Assembly: GCA_049289295.1 (NCBI GenBank)
Contig: JBATLL010000041.1
Span: forward strand, 248,001 to 312,000
Source of the DNA: BOKV01 sp049289295
GTDB taxonomy: Bacteria; Pseudomonadota; Alphaproteobacteria; Rhizobiales; Rhizobiaceae
Direction of reading: 5' to 3'
Length of the DNA stretch: 64,000 nt
The translations under genes were made by a program, and so were the position numbers. This document shows positions 35,001-43,482 of the stretch, in pieces. The stretch's first letter is position 1. Each line of letters opens with the position of its first letter. The notes below the pieces were generated by a model. It was not told the DNA's origin. It saw only the letters and a program-made list of their open reading frames with translations, and ran no database searches.

Positions 35001-38000
35001 TCAGATTGGCGCGCTGCTGACGAACTGCACCGCGACCGGATCCTGACCCGCTTCGAAGACAATATTCAATACTGTTTCGGAAATCGGCTCGCTGAAATCG
35101 GCATACACGGCATCCTGGAAGTCGGCTTCGGTGCCGGTTCCATCGGCGTCGATCATGATGTTCACCGAGAAATAGCTTGCGCTACCATTGAAATAGGCAT
35201 CGACATAGTCCAGCGGATTACCTGAGTAGGTTCCCTCGATCAATCCGGAGATATCAAGAACATCGTCGTCGATCGAGAAATCCTCGATATAGTCACCGCC
35301 TTCGGAATCACCGAAGTCCAGCGAATCAAGGATAAACGTATCCTTGCCTGGGCCGCCGCCCATGGTGTCAGCGCCTGCTCCTCCGATAATCAGATCATCG
35401 CCTTCATCGCCATAGAGCGAATCTTCTCCAGCGCCTCCAATGAGCGTGTCATTGCCGGCATTGCCATTGATCTGGTCGTTCTGGGAGCCCCCGGCGAGAA
35501 AGTCATTTCCTGCGCTGCCAATGATCACATAGTCGTTTTCAGCGCCTGCAATCGTGTTGCTGATCGTGACGGTCTGCTGATCTTCCGTCGTGAACTCGTC
35601 GCCATCTGTATCAAAGGTGAGCGAGAATGTGATGATGTTCTGCGAGCCCAGTTCATTATTGAGCTCGTTGATGTAGCCGTCGAAGGTGTAATTCAGGCCG
35701 TTCTGAGAATAGTAGAAGTTATCCGTGAAGTCGCTTCCCTCACCGCCGTCAGGCGAAACGGTGACGCTGTAGTTGACAAGTTCCAGGCCGAAGACCGGTG
35801 TGGCGGAAAAGGCGTCGGCCAGGTCGCTGGACGTGACGACCGGCGTGGCGTTCGCGTCGGAGTCGATTGCCGACAGCGTGACGAGGTTCGCGCCCGTGCC
35901 AATACCGAAGGCGGAAATGGTGGCGAGCGCCTGAATGCTTGTGGCAATAGGGCCCCACTGGGTTTCGTTGTCTCCCGGCACACCATCAGAGGTGAAGATC
36001 ACATAGTTGGTTTCACCGCTCTGTTCCGGCTCGTTCAGGAAGTCGAGCACGGCCTGCAGCGCACCGGAATAAATCGTTCCACCCCCATCAAACGGGTAGA
36101 GAGCAGCGACATCGTTCAGCAAGGGGTCGAACAGGTCATACACGCCGGAATTGACGCCGGAATCGTACTGAACCATCTGTATATCGACCTGGCTCGCCGA
36201 ATCCAGGAATTGAAGTCGGAGGTCATTGATGGTCTGCTGAATTGCTTCCATCTGCAGGGCGTATTCGATCGTTCCCATGCTGCCGGATTCGTCGAAGACA
36301 AAGGAGACGTTGACGTCCGGTTCAAGCGGGTCGGTCAGGTTGACCTGCAATGTGAAGTTGCCCCAGTTTGATGTCGTTTGTGAAATCGACTCGAAAAGCA
36401 GTTCCACCTGCTGGCCGTCGATGGTGTAATTCTCGACGTGGTAGATGCCATTCTGCTCGATGGTGATCGGCATTGTCTGGACAACAGTGGCATTTGCACT
36501 GTCGGTAGCCTGATAGACAAAGCTGTCTTCCCCGACAAAGCTGCCATCTGGCGTATAGACGAAGCTGCCATCGGCTTCGATCGCGATTGTGCCATGCTGT
36601 GGGCCGGTGACGAGCGAATAGGTGATGACATCTCCGTCATCGGGATCGGTCACCTCCAACGTACCGTGAACGGCTGTGTAGGGGTTGGTGATCATCTCGC
36701 CGTCGGGGGCAACCGGTGTGTCGTTTTCACCAGTGACAAAGGCAGAAGCAACCGCGGTTGCGAAATTGCCCTGACCGTCCGTGATCTCATATTGTGCGCT
36801 GCCGAGGAATCCGCTCACGCCTTGCGCGAGATGATTCCAGTCCGGACCGGGAATCAGTTCGATGGTGCCGTCCGAATAGACGGTAACAAAGCCGCCATTT
36901 TCCTCGTATTGAGCGCTGCCGCCTTCCGGGACATCAATCCAGAATTCATCGGTGTAATCATTGTCATCGTCGGTATCGACACGGAAGCGCGTGACCCTGA
37001 TCGCATCGACATCCGGATCGGAGTCGATGCCAAACCCGTTGTCGGCAAAGAGGTTGGCGGTGAAGACCGGATTTCCGTCAGTGCCGGCATCTTCTGGCAC
37101 GTCGAAGAAAAGGTCGTCATTTGCGATGGTCGGATCGGGAACCGGATTGATGGAAATCGGCACGCTGATGAAACCAACCTGCACAAGGTTGGTCGAATCG
37201 ATGAACACGATCTCGAGCGAGCCATGCGTGGAATCGGGTGTCGGCGTGTAAATCGCACCATTGAGTGCGGCCTGGACAGCAGCGGCCGAGCCCGTGAAGG
37301 ACATGATCTCGTCATCAACGCCATCGCCGATGGTGAAAGTCAGGCCAGCAGTCGAAGCGAGCGTAACGGTCGAACCCGCAACCATCGAGACAATCAGCGG
37401 ATTGGGATAGTTGATGGCAAAGCCGTTCAATGTCGTGCCGGTATCCTCGTCCAGCGGGAAATTGGCAATCGACAGCGAAAAGGCGGTGGGCGTGTTGGTC
37501 AGCGGATCGTTTGGCACCAGAATGCCGGACGGCTGGTTCGGATCCATGTTGAAGAACGGCCCACCGGGTGGCGGTGCGCCAGGACCTGCAAAACCAGGCA
37601 ATGTCGGATCACCCAGCGGATCGATATGGAAACCGGCGATCTGGAAACCGTTCAGGCCGAAGCCCGGATCGTCCAGCAGGCCGCGCTGGTCCGGCGGCGG
37701 ATTGGAGCCGTCTCCATCCTGGTTTTCTTCAGGATCGTTGCCGTTCCCACCCTGGTTGCCGCCCTGGGAGCCGAACACACCATAAGTGTTGTTGAGGAGT
37801 TCGCCGGTGTTGCCGATCGTCGTTGGGTTAAGATCGATCTGCTGCAGGGAGCCATTGGCGTTGGCCAGGCGATAGACGAAGGCCGTCGAGGAAACGGTTC
37901 CCAGTACCTGGCCAGTGACAAGATTGATGATCTGGTAACTGCCGACCGTGCCGTCTGGATCCGGCGCGATGCCGAACACGGTTGCCTGAGTCGCTGATTC

Positions 38001-38744
38001 GATGGTCACCACCGGCGTCGTGCCGCGAATGCCCATCGTTGCCACTGGCGTGTCGGCGCGAACGGAGCCGGTCTTGGCAATCTGGCCGGTGACAAAAACG
38101 AACGTGCCCTGAACCAGGTTCATGACCATGGAGTTGTCGGTGGCGGCCGGGTCATAAACCAGTTCATCCATGACCATGCGCGCGCTTTCGGACATGGTCA
38201 GCGCTGTGCCGTCTATAAACTTGAGCGAGAGCTTGCCGTCAGCGCCCGTCGAAACAACATCATCCTCGAAAAGCGGGGAACCAAGTGCAAGCGGCTCGGT
38301 CGTGCCGTCTGCACGCTGTACCGATGCCTCCCCATCCAGCAGGGCCACCTGGCCGATCGGGTCGCCTGTCTGAATATTGCCCGCCTGAGCATAGGCCCCT
38401 GGGGTCTCGGGGCCGGCCAGCAATCCGGCAGTCGCCGGCAGGATCATGGCGCCTTCCTGCGAAACCAGGACTGGCGGCGTGGAAGTTGTGAAAAATCCGG
38501 TGATGGTGAGCGATTGCCCGTCGGCACCCTGGATATGCAGGTCACTTGAAATGCGGGAATAATCGCCGTTCAACAACAGGTCCCGGTCCAGCAGGATCGA
38601 AGATGAGCCTTCGGCCGAAATCGTATTTCCAGCACCAAATGGGAACTGGGAACCGGAATTTGACGCGCCATGCTCGTCGTATAGCGCAAAAGAGGGGAGT
38701 GTCTCGTGACCTTCCCCGTTAGCGCCCCGCCACGGTGCAGACAT
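35001..38744 (-). CDS. Giant secreted FecR-VWA-RTX protein, probable type I secretion substrate
   Basis: A 1247-residue acidic protein without a Sec signal. A FecR-type domain (about 125-290: MGIRGTTPVVTIES) is followed by a Pro/Gly linker and by cadherin/Ig-like and VCBS-like beta repeats (about 430-770). A von Willebrand A domain (about 810-1000) has a MIDAS D-E-S-G-S. RTX nonapeptide repeats (about 1080-1137: GNAGNDTLIGGAGEDSLYG) and a C-terminal secretion-target-like region end it. RTX plus missing signal peptide points to export by the neighbouring TolC/ABC/HlyD system. It is probably a Ca2+-dependent adhesin or surface sensor. AGGA places the start at 38744. Confidence 0.85.
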   Translation of the reverse strand: MSAPWRGANGEGHETLPSFALYDEHGASNSGSQFPFGAGNTISAEGSSSILLDRDLLLNGDYSRISSDLHIQGADGQSLTITGFFTTSTPPVLVSQEGAMILPATAGLLAGPETPGAYAQAGNIQTGDPIGQVALLDGEASVQRADGTTEPLALGSPLFEDDVVSTGADGKLSLKFIDGTALTMSESARMVMDELVYDPAATDNSMVMNLVQGTFVFVTGQIAKTGSVRADTPVATMGIRGTTPVVTIESATQATVFGIAPDPDGTVGSYQIINLVTGQVLGTVSSTAFVYRLANANGSLQQIDLNPTTIGNTGELLNNTYGVFGSQGGNQGGNGNDPEENQDGDGSNPPPDQRGLLDDPGFGLNGFQIAGFHIDPLGDPTLPGFAGPGAPPPGGPFFNMDPNQPSGILVPNDPLTNTPTAFSLSIANFPLDEDTGTTLNGFAINYPNPLIVSMVAGSTVTLASTAGLTFTIGDGVDDEIMSFTGSAAAVQAALNGAIYTPTPDSTHGSLEIVFIDSTNLVQVGFISVPISINPVPDPTIANDDLFFDVPEDAGTDGNPVFTANLFADNGFGIDSDPDVDAIRVTRFRVDTDDDNDYTDEFWIDVPEGGSAQYEENGGFVTVYSDGTIELIPGPDWNHLAQGVSGFLGSAQYEITDGQGNFATAVASAFVTGENDTPVAPDGEMITNPYTAVHGTLEVTDPDDGDVITYSLVTGPQHGTIAIEADGSFVYTPDGSFVGEDSFVYQATDSANATVVQTMPITIEQNGIYHVENYTIDGQQVELLFESISQTTSNWGNFTLQVNLTDPLEPDVNVSFVFDESGSMGTIEYALQMEAIQQTINDLRLQFLDSASQVDIQMVQYDSGVNSGVYDLFDPLLNDVAALYPFDGGGTIYSGALQAVLDFLNEPEQSGETNYVIFTSDGVPGDNETQWGPIATSIQALATISAFGIGTGANLVTLSAIDSDANATPVVTSSDLADAFSATPVFGLELVNYSVTVSPDGGEGSDFTDNFYYSQNGLNYTFDGYINELNNELGSQNIITFSLTFDTDGDEFTTEDQQTVTISNTIAGAENDYVIIGSAGNDFLAGGSQNDQINGNAGNDTLIGGAGEDSLYGDEGDDLIIGGAGADTMGGGPGKDTFILDSLDFGDSEGGDYIEDFSIDDDVLDISGLIEGTYSGNPLDYVDAYFNGSASYFSVNIMIDADGTGTEADFQDAVYADFSEPISETVLNIVFEAGQDPVAVQFVSSAPI

Positions 38745-38828
38745 GATCAAATCCTAATTTTGTGTTAAAACCCTATAATCATCGGGCTGCATGTGCAACC
38801 ACCCAATGCATATAAGGTAAATCATGGA

Positions 38829-38841
38829 AATCACTGTGATT
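38829..38841. promoter_or_regulatory. Palindrome upstream of the giant RTX protein gene
   Basis: AATCAC-T-GTGATT is a 13-base inverted repeat about 85 bases before the RTX protein start. It sits in an AT-rich stretch (38751-38892) downstream of the neighbouring caspase gene stop. It does not match the spacing of a CRP site (TGTGA-N6-TCACA). It is a plausible operator of unknown regulator. Confidence 0.35.
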
Positions 38842-38892
38842 AAACACACAGTTCGTCGGCGTTCTGGCGAATCGCTGTGTGGTCACGCGCTG

Positions 38893-40476
38893 TTATTGCT
38901 GGTTGAAATAGAACTCCCGACGCAATGCAGAATTGTGCCACGGCTCCTGTGCTTCGCCGGTAGAGCGGTAGACCTCATCCTTGACCCGTTTCAACATCAA
39001 TTCGATTTCCAGGCCCGGTGTGCCGATATGCTTGATGAGCGCTGAGGTGAATGGCGAATTTGTGCCGTCACCATCCAGCGCCACTTCTCCAGGCGCTGTG
39101 GCAAAACCAATCAGGATTTCGCCGCTGCCAGCATTTGGGGCGGCAAGGCCTCGACCGATGAATGCCGAGCGTGTGGCACCGAGGCTGCGCGTGAACTTGC
39201 GCGAGAGCGGATTGTCCCGGCACGCGTCCAGAAGCGCTATTGCGAGCCTGCCTTTCTGGTTCATGAAACTGAGGACGGTGCTGAGATCGATTGTCTCGAA
39301 ATCCAGCGCGGTCGAATCTTCGAGCTTCGCATCAATCGGGATGATGTAGTTGTTGCCGTTCACCTGCATGCCGTGGCCTGCATAGAAGAACAATGCGACA
39401 TCGGAATCCTGCAGCGCTTTCACGAATTCCCGGATAGCGCGCTCCATGTCGGCCTTGCCCGCATCCACGCCGGAAATGACCTGGAACCCCAGTTCGGTGA
39501 GTTTCGTGCTCATCACGGAGGCGTCGTTGGCCGGATTGGGCAATTCGGTCGTGTTCTGATAGTGGGAATTGCCAATGACGAGGGCTACCCGTTTTTCGTC
39601 CGCAATCCTGTTTGAAGGCTCCGACCGGGAGATCGCCGGCTTGTCAGGCTTGGGAGCACTTGCAGTCTGGCTGCCCGGCTGACTTTGACCGTCACTGCCT
39701 GTCTGCGGCGATTTCGGTTCTGGACCTATTTCGGGGACATTCGAAGCCTGATTTGACGGCTGGGGCGGGCTCGCGGTGCCACCCAGCGCCACATACTTGC
39801 CGAAGGCCCATCCCCGCATGCCATTTTCCAGCGATACCTGGTACCAGTCCCCGCGCGACACATTTACGGTGAGCCTGGTGTATTCGCGCATGCGTGCAAT
39901 TTCGCGGAAGCTGGTGCCGGGGCCCGTCCGAAGCGAAAGGAAATTGTCCCCCGATGAGGCGAGGCCAGAGACAATTCCTCCCCGTGCGATCTGTTGCGGC
40001 GAGCCGCTGGAAATCACTGGCGGGGCAATGGGGGTCTGCTGTTCAACGCTGCGGCCATTGCCCTGCAACTGGGTAGCAGCAATCAGGGCGCCAACGGAAA
40101 GCGTCTGGACATTGCCCGCGGACCAGATGGCGCGAACAAATCGTTCGCCATTGTGGAAATAGCTGTCGGCAGGAACCGTGCCGCTGGAAACCAGTGAACG
40201 CAGCATCGGCTCGCCCTGAGTCCTGTCCGCCCAGCCCAGCGAAACACCAAAGAAACCATTTGAGGACTGGAAAACGATGGCAGCGGGAAATTGCCTTGCA
40301 TAGCCCTGCGCCATGCTGATGGCTTCATCAGCGCGGGTGCGGCTCGCCACAACCAGCCAGGCCCTGTTGCCGCCTGGCTCAATTCCCGCGTTTGCCAATG
40401 GTGCTTGCGCCAGTGTGGCAAGCATGAGTATGGCCACAAGGACCAGGTGGCGCGCGATACGGAAGGGCAGGGGCAT
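38893..40476 (-). CDS. Caspase-family protease with SPOR-like and SH3 domains
   Basis: A 527-residue exported protein. A signal peptide (about 1-30) is followed by a SPOR-like segment (about 37-115), an SH3b domain (about 168-231: LSLRTGPGTSFREIARM), a Pro/Ser/Gln-rich linker, and a C14 caspase-like domain (about 294-527). The dyad is His368 in FYAGHGM and Cys419 in LDACRDN. Prokaryotic caspase homologues usually cut after Arg or Lys. The SH3b and SPOR parts suggest peptidoglycan binding in the periplasm. GGAGAAG precedes the ATG. It is divergent from a second caspase gene across 157 bases and cotranscribed with the RTX protein if readthrough occurs. Confidence 0.9.
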   Translation of the reverse strand: MPLPFRIARHLVLVAILMLATLAQAPLANAGIEPGGNRAWLVVASRTRADEAISMAQGYARQFPAAIVFQSSNGFFGVSLGWADRTQGEPMLRSLVSSGTVPADSYFHNGERFVRAIWSAGNVQTLSVGALIAATQLQGNGRSVEQQTPIAPPVISSGSPQQIARGGIVSGLASSGDNFLSLRTGPGTSFREIARMREYTRLTVNVSRGDWYQVSLENGMRGWAFGKYVALGGTASPPQPSNQASNVPEIGPEPKSPQTGSDGQSQPGSQTASAPKPDKPAISRSEPSNRIADEKRVALVIGNSHYQNTTELPNPANDASVMSTKLTELGFQVISGVDAGKADMERAIREFVKALQDSDVALFFYAGHGMQVNGNNYIIPIDAKLEDSTALDFETIDLSTVLSFMNQKGRLAIALLDACRDNPLSRKFTRSLGATRSAFIGRGLAAPNAGSGEILIGFATAPGEVALDGDGTNSPFTSALIKHIGTPGLEIELMLKRVKDEVYRSTGEAQEPWHNSALRREFYFNQQ

Positions 40477-40533
40477 TCGGCTTCTCCAGGGCGGGAGGCT
40501 CTTTTGTAGAAGTGAGACAAGTCGAGACTGGAC

Positions 40534-40546
40534 CGGTTGTCAACCG
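40534..40546. promoter_or_regulatory. Palindrome in the divergent promoter of two caspase genes
   Basis: CGGTTG-T-CAACCG is a perfect 13-base inverted repeat between the caspase gene reading left from 40476 and the one reading right from 40634. Its central placement suits a shared operator for both arms of the island. No regulator is recognised nearby. Confidence 0.4.
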
Positions 40547-40633
40547 CTGACGGATCGTACAAGCTGGAGGCCAGCACCCGGAGTTGCCCGGGTGACCCCG
40601 GCCAATCGCGCCAATCAGAGCCACGAGACTGAC

Positions 40634-41959
40634 ATGCGCCTTTCCTGCATTTGCGGCGTCCTTCTGGTGCTGACCTGCCTGGCCAATCCGGCTGCGGCGG
40701 CTAAACGATTTGCGCTGATCGTCGGCAATTCCGACTATGAAAGCGCACCCAAACTGACCAATCCAGCCAACGATTCCAGCCTGATGGCGCGAACGCTGGA
40801 GGGTGCGGGATTTGCCGTCACACTTGTGCAGAATGCCAGTTACCGCGAGCTCAAACAGGCATTGCTTGAGTTTGGCAGGCAATTGCGCGGCGAGGGTATC
40901 GAGGCAGGGCTGTTCTATTATGCGGGCCATGGCGTGCAGGTTAAGGGCGAGAATTATCTGGTGCCGATCAATGCCAGCATTACCAGCGAGGACGAGGTCG
41001 GGCTGGAGGCAATCAATGTGAACGACTTCCTGCAGGTCATGAATTCATCCGACGCCGAGGTGAATATCGTGGTGCTGGATGCCTGCCGGGACAATCCCTT
41101 CAAGGGTTCGACACGCAGCCTGTCGCGTGGGCTGGCCCCCATTGACGCGCCCAAAGGCACCTTTATTGCCTATGCCACGTCGCCAGGCGATGTGGCGCTG
41201 GATGGGACCGATGGCAACAGCCCATATACCAAGGCTCTTGCCGAGGCCATTTCCACCCCTGGCAGACCCATCGAGCGTGTCTTCAAGGATGCGCGGGTCT
41301 CGGTCCTGGCAGAAACAGCGGAACGGCAGGTGCCCTGGGAAGTCAGTTCGATTACCGGTGAATTCTTCTTCAGGCCGCTTGCCAGTGAGGCAACGCAACA
41401 GGGCGAGCAGGCCCAGCTACAAGTCCAGCCCCAGGTCCAGCCGCCATTGCAGGCGAAGCTTCAAGCTGAACCGGAAGCGCGCAGTCTTCCCGCACCGCAA
41501 TGGGCGCAGGCCGCGTGCATTGACCATCGGGTTGGCAATGGCGGGGCAAAACTGTGTGTTTCATCCATTCTCGATCCGCAGTTCGGCAACCGCTACGGCG
41601 TGGGCAACATGCTGGATGCCGACCCCGCGACGGCCTGGGTCGAAGGCGCGGACGGGGACGGGCTCAATGAGGGCGTGGTCGTGACGTTTGACGGGCCGCT
41701 GGCGCTGAAGCGGGTGCGCATCATGAACGGCTATAACAAGAACCAGTCGATCTTCACGAAGAACGGCAGGGTGCGGGTCCTGAACATGGACACATCCGAG
41801 GGGCAGAATTTCCGGCTCGAACTTGCCGATGCACAGGGCTGGCAGAGCGTGGAATTGCCGGAACTCAAGCCGATGCTGTGGATCGCGCTCAGCATCGAGG
41901 ACGTCTACAGGGGAAGCAGATATTCCGACACGGCAATCAGCGAATTGCGTTTCGAATGA
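40634..41959 (+). CDS. Caspase-family protease with C-terminal discoidin-like domain
   Basis: A 441-residue exported protein. A signal peptide (1-23, ending in AAAA) leads straight into a C14 caspase domain (about 24-250) with His99 in YYAGHG and Cys151 in LDACRDNP. A Gln/Pro-rich linker (about 255-285) precedes a C-terminal beta-sandwich (about 295-441). That part, with AWVEGADGDG and VRIMNGY, resembles the F5/8C-like glycan-binding domain attached to some NADase proteins. The upstream open frame to 40313 is antisense to the neighbouring gene; the ATG at 40634 opens a proper signal peptide. Its stop overlaps the next gene's ATG. Confidence 0.9.
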   Translation: MRLSCICGVLLVLTCLANPAAAAKRFALIVGNSDYESAPKLTNPANDSSLMARTLEGAGFAVTLVQNASYRELKQALLEFGRQLRGEGIEAGLFYYAGHGVQVKGENYLVPINASITSEDEVGLEAINVNDFLQVMNSSDAEVNIVVLDACRDNPFKGSTRSLSRGLAPIDAPKGTFIAYATSPGDVALDGTDGNSPYTKALAEAISTPGRPIERVFKDARVSVLAETAERQVPWEVSSITGEFFFRPLASEATQQGEQAQLQVQPQVQPPLQAKLQAEPEARSLPAPQWAQAACIDHRVGNGGAKLCVSSILDPQFGNRYGVGNMLDADPATAWVEGADGDGLNEGVVVTFDGPLALKRVRIMNGYNKNQSIFTKNGRVRVLNMDTSEGQNFRLELADAQGWQSVELPELKPMLWIALSIEDVYRGSRYSDTAISELRFE

Positions 41960-42663
41960 ATTGCGGCCAGCGTCCTGTCACGCGGATGGTAGTGGTGCTC
42001 ATCATCGCGCTGAACACCGGCTGGGCAGTCGCGGCAGAATTGCCGAAGGGCTTTGTGCGGCTTCGCGAAATCGATGCGAGCATCGTTCAGGACATGCGTT
42101 ATGCCGGCCGGGGAAATTTCACAGGCAGCAAGGTTCCCGGCTATGAGGCAGGCGAGTGCATTCTCGCCAGGCCGGTCGCCCAGTCACTGGCCCAGGTGCA
42201 GAAGGCGCTGAGTGCGGATGGACATGGCCTGATGGTTTTCGACTGCTACCGCCCGGTCCGTGCCGTGCAGGCCTTTGTTCGATGGGCGAGCGGCCAGGGC
42301 AATGGCAAAGATCCCGTCTATCATCCCAATGTCGCGGGTAATCGCCTTGTAAGCGAAGGCTATATCGGCGCGCGTTCGGGCCATTCCTCAGGTGGCTCGA
42401 TTGATCTGACCCTTGGCATGGTCCAGCAGGATGGCCGGTTCGAACCGGTCGAGATGGGCGGTAGATTTGACCTGTTCGACCCCTTGAGCCATGTTTCTGC
42501 CAAATCGGTTTCGCCTGAAGCCAGGGCGAACCGCAAACGGCTCCAGCAGGTCATGAATCGCCATGGTTTTTCCGGCTACAGCCGGGAATGGTGGCATTTC
42601 AGATTTGCCGATGAACCCTTTGCCGGACAACGATTTGATTTCCCCGTAACTGCGGCCGATTGA
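41956..42663 (+). CDS. VanX-like D-alanyl-D-alanine dipeptidase (peptidase M15D)
   Basis: A 235-residue exported zinc dipeptidase. A short hydrophobic leader (about 11-30) ends in AVAAE. Zinc-site motifs are SGHSSGGSIDLTL (about 140-152) and EWWHF (about 210-214), with CYRPVRAVQAF before them. The family cleaves free D-Ala-D-Ala; periplasmic members recycle wall peptides. The ATG at 41956 overlaps the caspase stop (ATGA), so synthesis is coupled; an in-frame ATG at 41986 would give a shorter leader. Its presence in a caspase operon links the island to the cell wall. Confidence 0.9.
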   Translation: MNCGQRPVTRMVVVLIIALNTGWAVAAELPKGFVRLREIDASIVQDMRYAGRGNFTGSKVPGYEAGECILARPVAQSLAQVQKALSADGHGLMVFDCYRPVRAVQAFVRWASGQGNGKDPVYHPNVAGNRLVSEGYIGARSGHSSGGSIDLTLGMVQQDGRFEPVEMGGRFDLFDPLSHVSAKSVSPEARANRKRLQQVMNRHGFSGYSREWWHFRFADEPFAGQRFDFPVTAAD

Positions 42664-42776
42664 TCGCGAAAGCACGGGCAAGAGGTGTCCAAGTGTGCGG
42701 AATCGCACTGCAGGACGTTGCAAAGCGGTGCACATTGCGTTTGTATTGGCGCCTTGGGGCGCAAGGAGTCGAGACC

Positions 42777-43397
42777 ATGAAACGATATGCATTGTTCGTC
42801 GCCGCCGGCCTCCTGAGTGCAGGTCTGTCCGGCTTTGATCCGATGGGAGCAGCAAATGCGCAGTCGCTGGATTCATCCTCGATTGTCAATCAGCTGAAGC
42901 CCAAGGAAACACAGAAGACACGTTCCCTGACACGCTCGTTTGCAGCGCCGAAGGAAACGGATGACCAGAAATTCCTGAAAGCACTGCCAACACGTGGCAT
43001 CCGCATCGAACAGCGTCAGAAACTGGACGAGATCGTGAAGACAAACGATCTGCCGAGCATCGATATCGAGATCAAGTTCGATTACGACTCGGACAAGATC
43101 AACCCCGCTTCGGTCGCCGATGTGATGGAGCTGGGCAAGGCGCTGACCAACGACGCGCTGAAGGATTCGCGCATCGTACTCAACGGCCATACCGATGCTG
43201 CAGGTTCGAATGAGTACAATCAGAACCTGTCTGATCGCAGGGCAGCCTCCGTGCGCCAGTTCCTGATCGACAATTTCGGCATCAGTGCTGATCGCCTCAT
43301 CGCCATTGGCTATGGCGAGGAACGGCTGAAGAACGAGAATGACCCGTTGGCTGGCGAAAACCGCAGGGTCGAGGTGATCAACCTCACGCAGGGATAA
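42777..43397 (+). CDS. OmpA-family peptidoglycan-binding protein
   Basis: A 206-residue envelope protein. A signal peptide (about 1-28) precedes a linker, and an OmpA C-terminal domain (about 85-206). The domain begins with IEIKFDYDSDKINPASV, and the peptidoglycan-binding signature NGHTDAAGSNEYNQNLSDRR is intact. It likely anchors the complex non-covalently to the wall via diaminopimelate. AAGGAG lies 8 bases before the ATG at 42777. It lies 113 bases after the dipeptidase gene in the same direction. No lipobox is evident. Confidence 0.92.
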   Translation: MKRYALFVAAGLLSAGLSGFDPMGAANAQSLDSSSIVNQLKPKETQKTRSLTRSFAAPKETDDQKFLKALPTRGIRIEQRQKLDEIVKTNDLPSIDIEIKFDYDSDKINPASVADVMELGKALTNDALKDSRIVLNGHTDAAGSNEYNQNLSDRRAASVRQFLIDNFGISADRLIAIGYGEERLKNENDPLAGENRRVEVINLTQG

Positions 43398-43433
43398 TCC
43401 CGCTCCGCCGCGCAAGCACGGTCAGTTGAAACC

Positions 43434-43457
43434 GGGCCGGCCTTTTCAGGCCGGGCC
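43434..43457 (+). other. Intercistronic hairpin between the OmpA and large caspase genes
   Basis: CCGGCCT (43437-43443) pairs with AGGCCGG (43448-43454) around TTTC; the arms extend two more pairs beyond one mismatch. No T-run follows, so termination is doubtful. It may be an mRNA processing or stabilising element inside the operon. Confidence 0.35.
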
Positions 43458-43482
43458 GACCCGTCGACCCAAACGGTAGGGA

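Noticed and set aside
35340..35510. Short tandem repeats that might suggest a CRISPR or satellite
   Set aside because: They translate as RTX nonapeptides (G-G-x-G-x-D) in the coding frame; spacing and divergence fit protein repeats, not a CRISPR.
36438..37997. 519-codon open frame on the + strand
   Set aside because: Antisense to the RTX giant, which has FecR, VWA and RTX motifs; no motif in the opposite frame.
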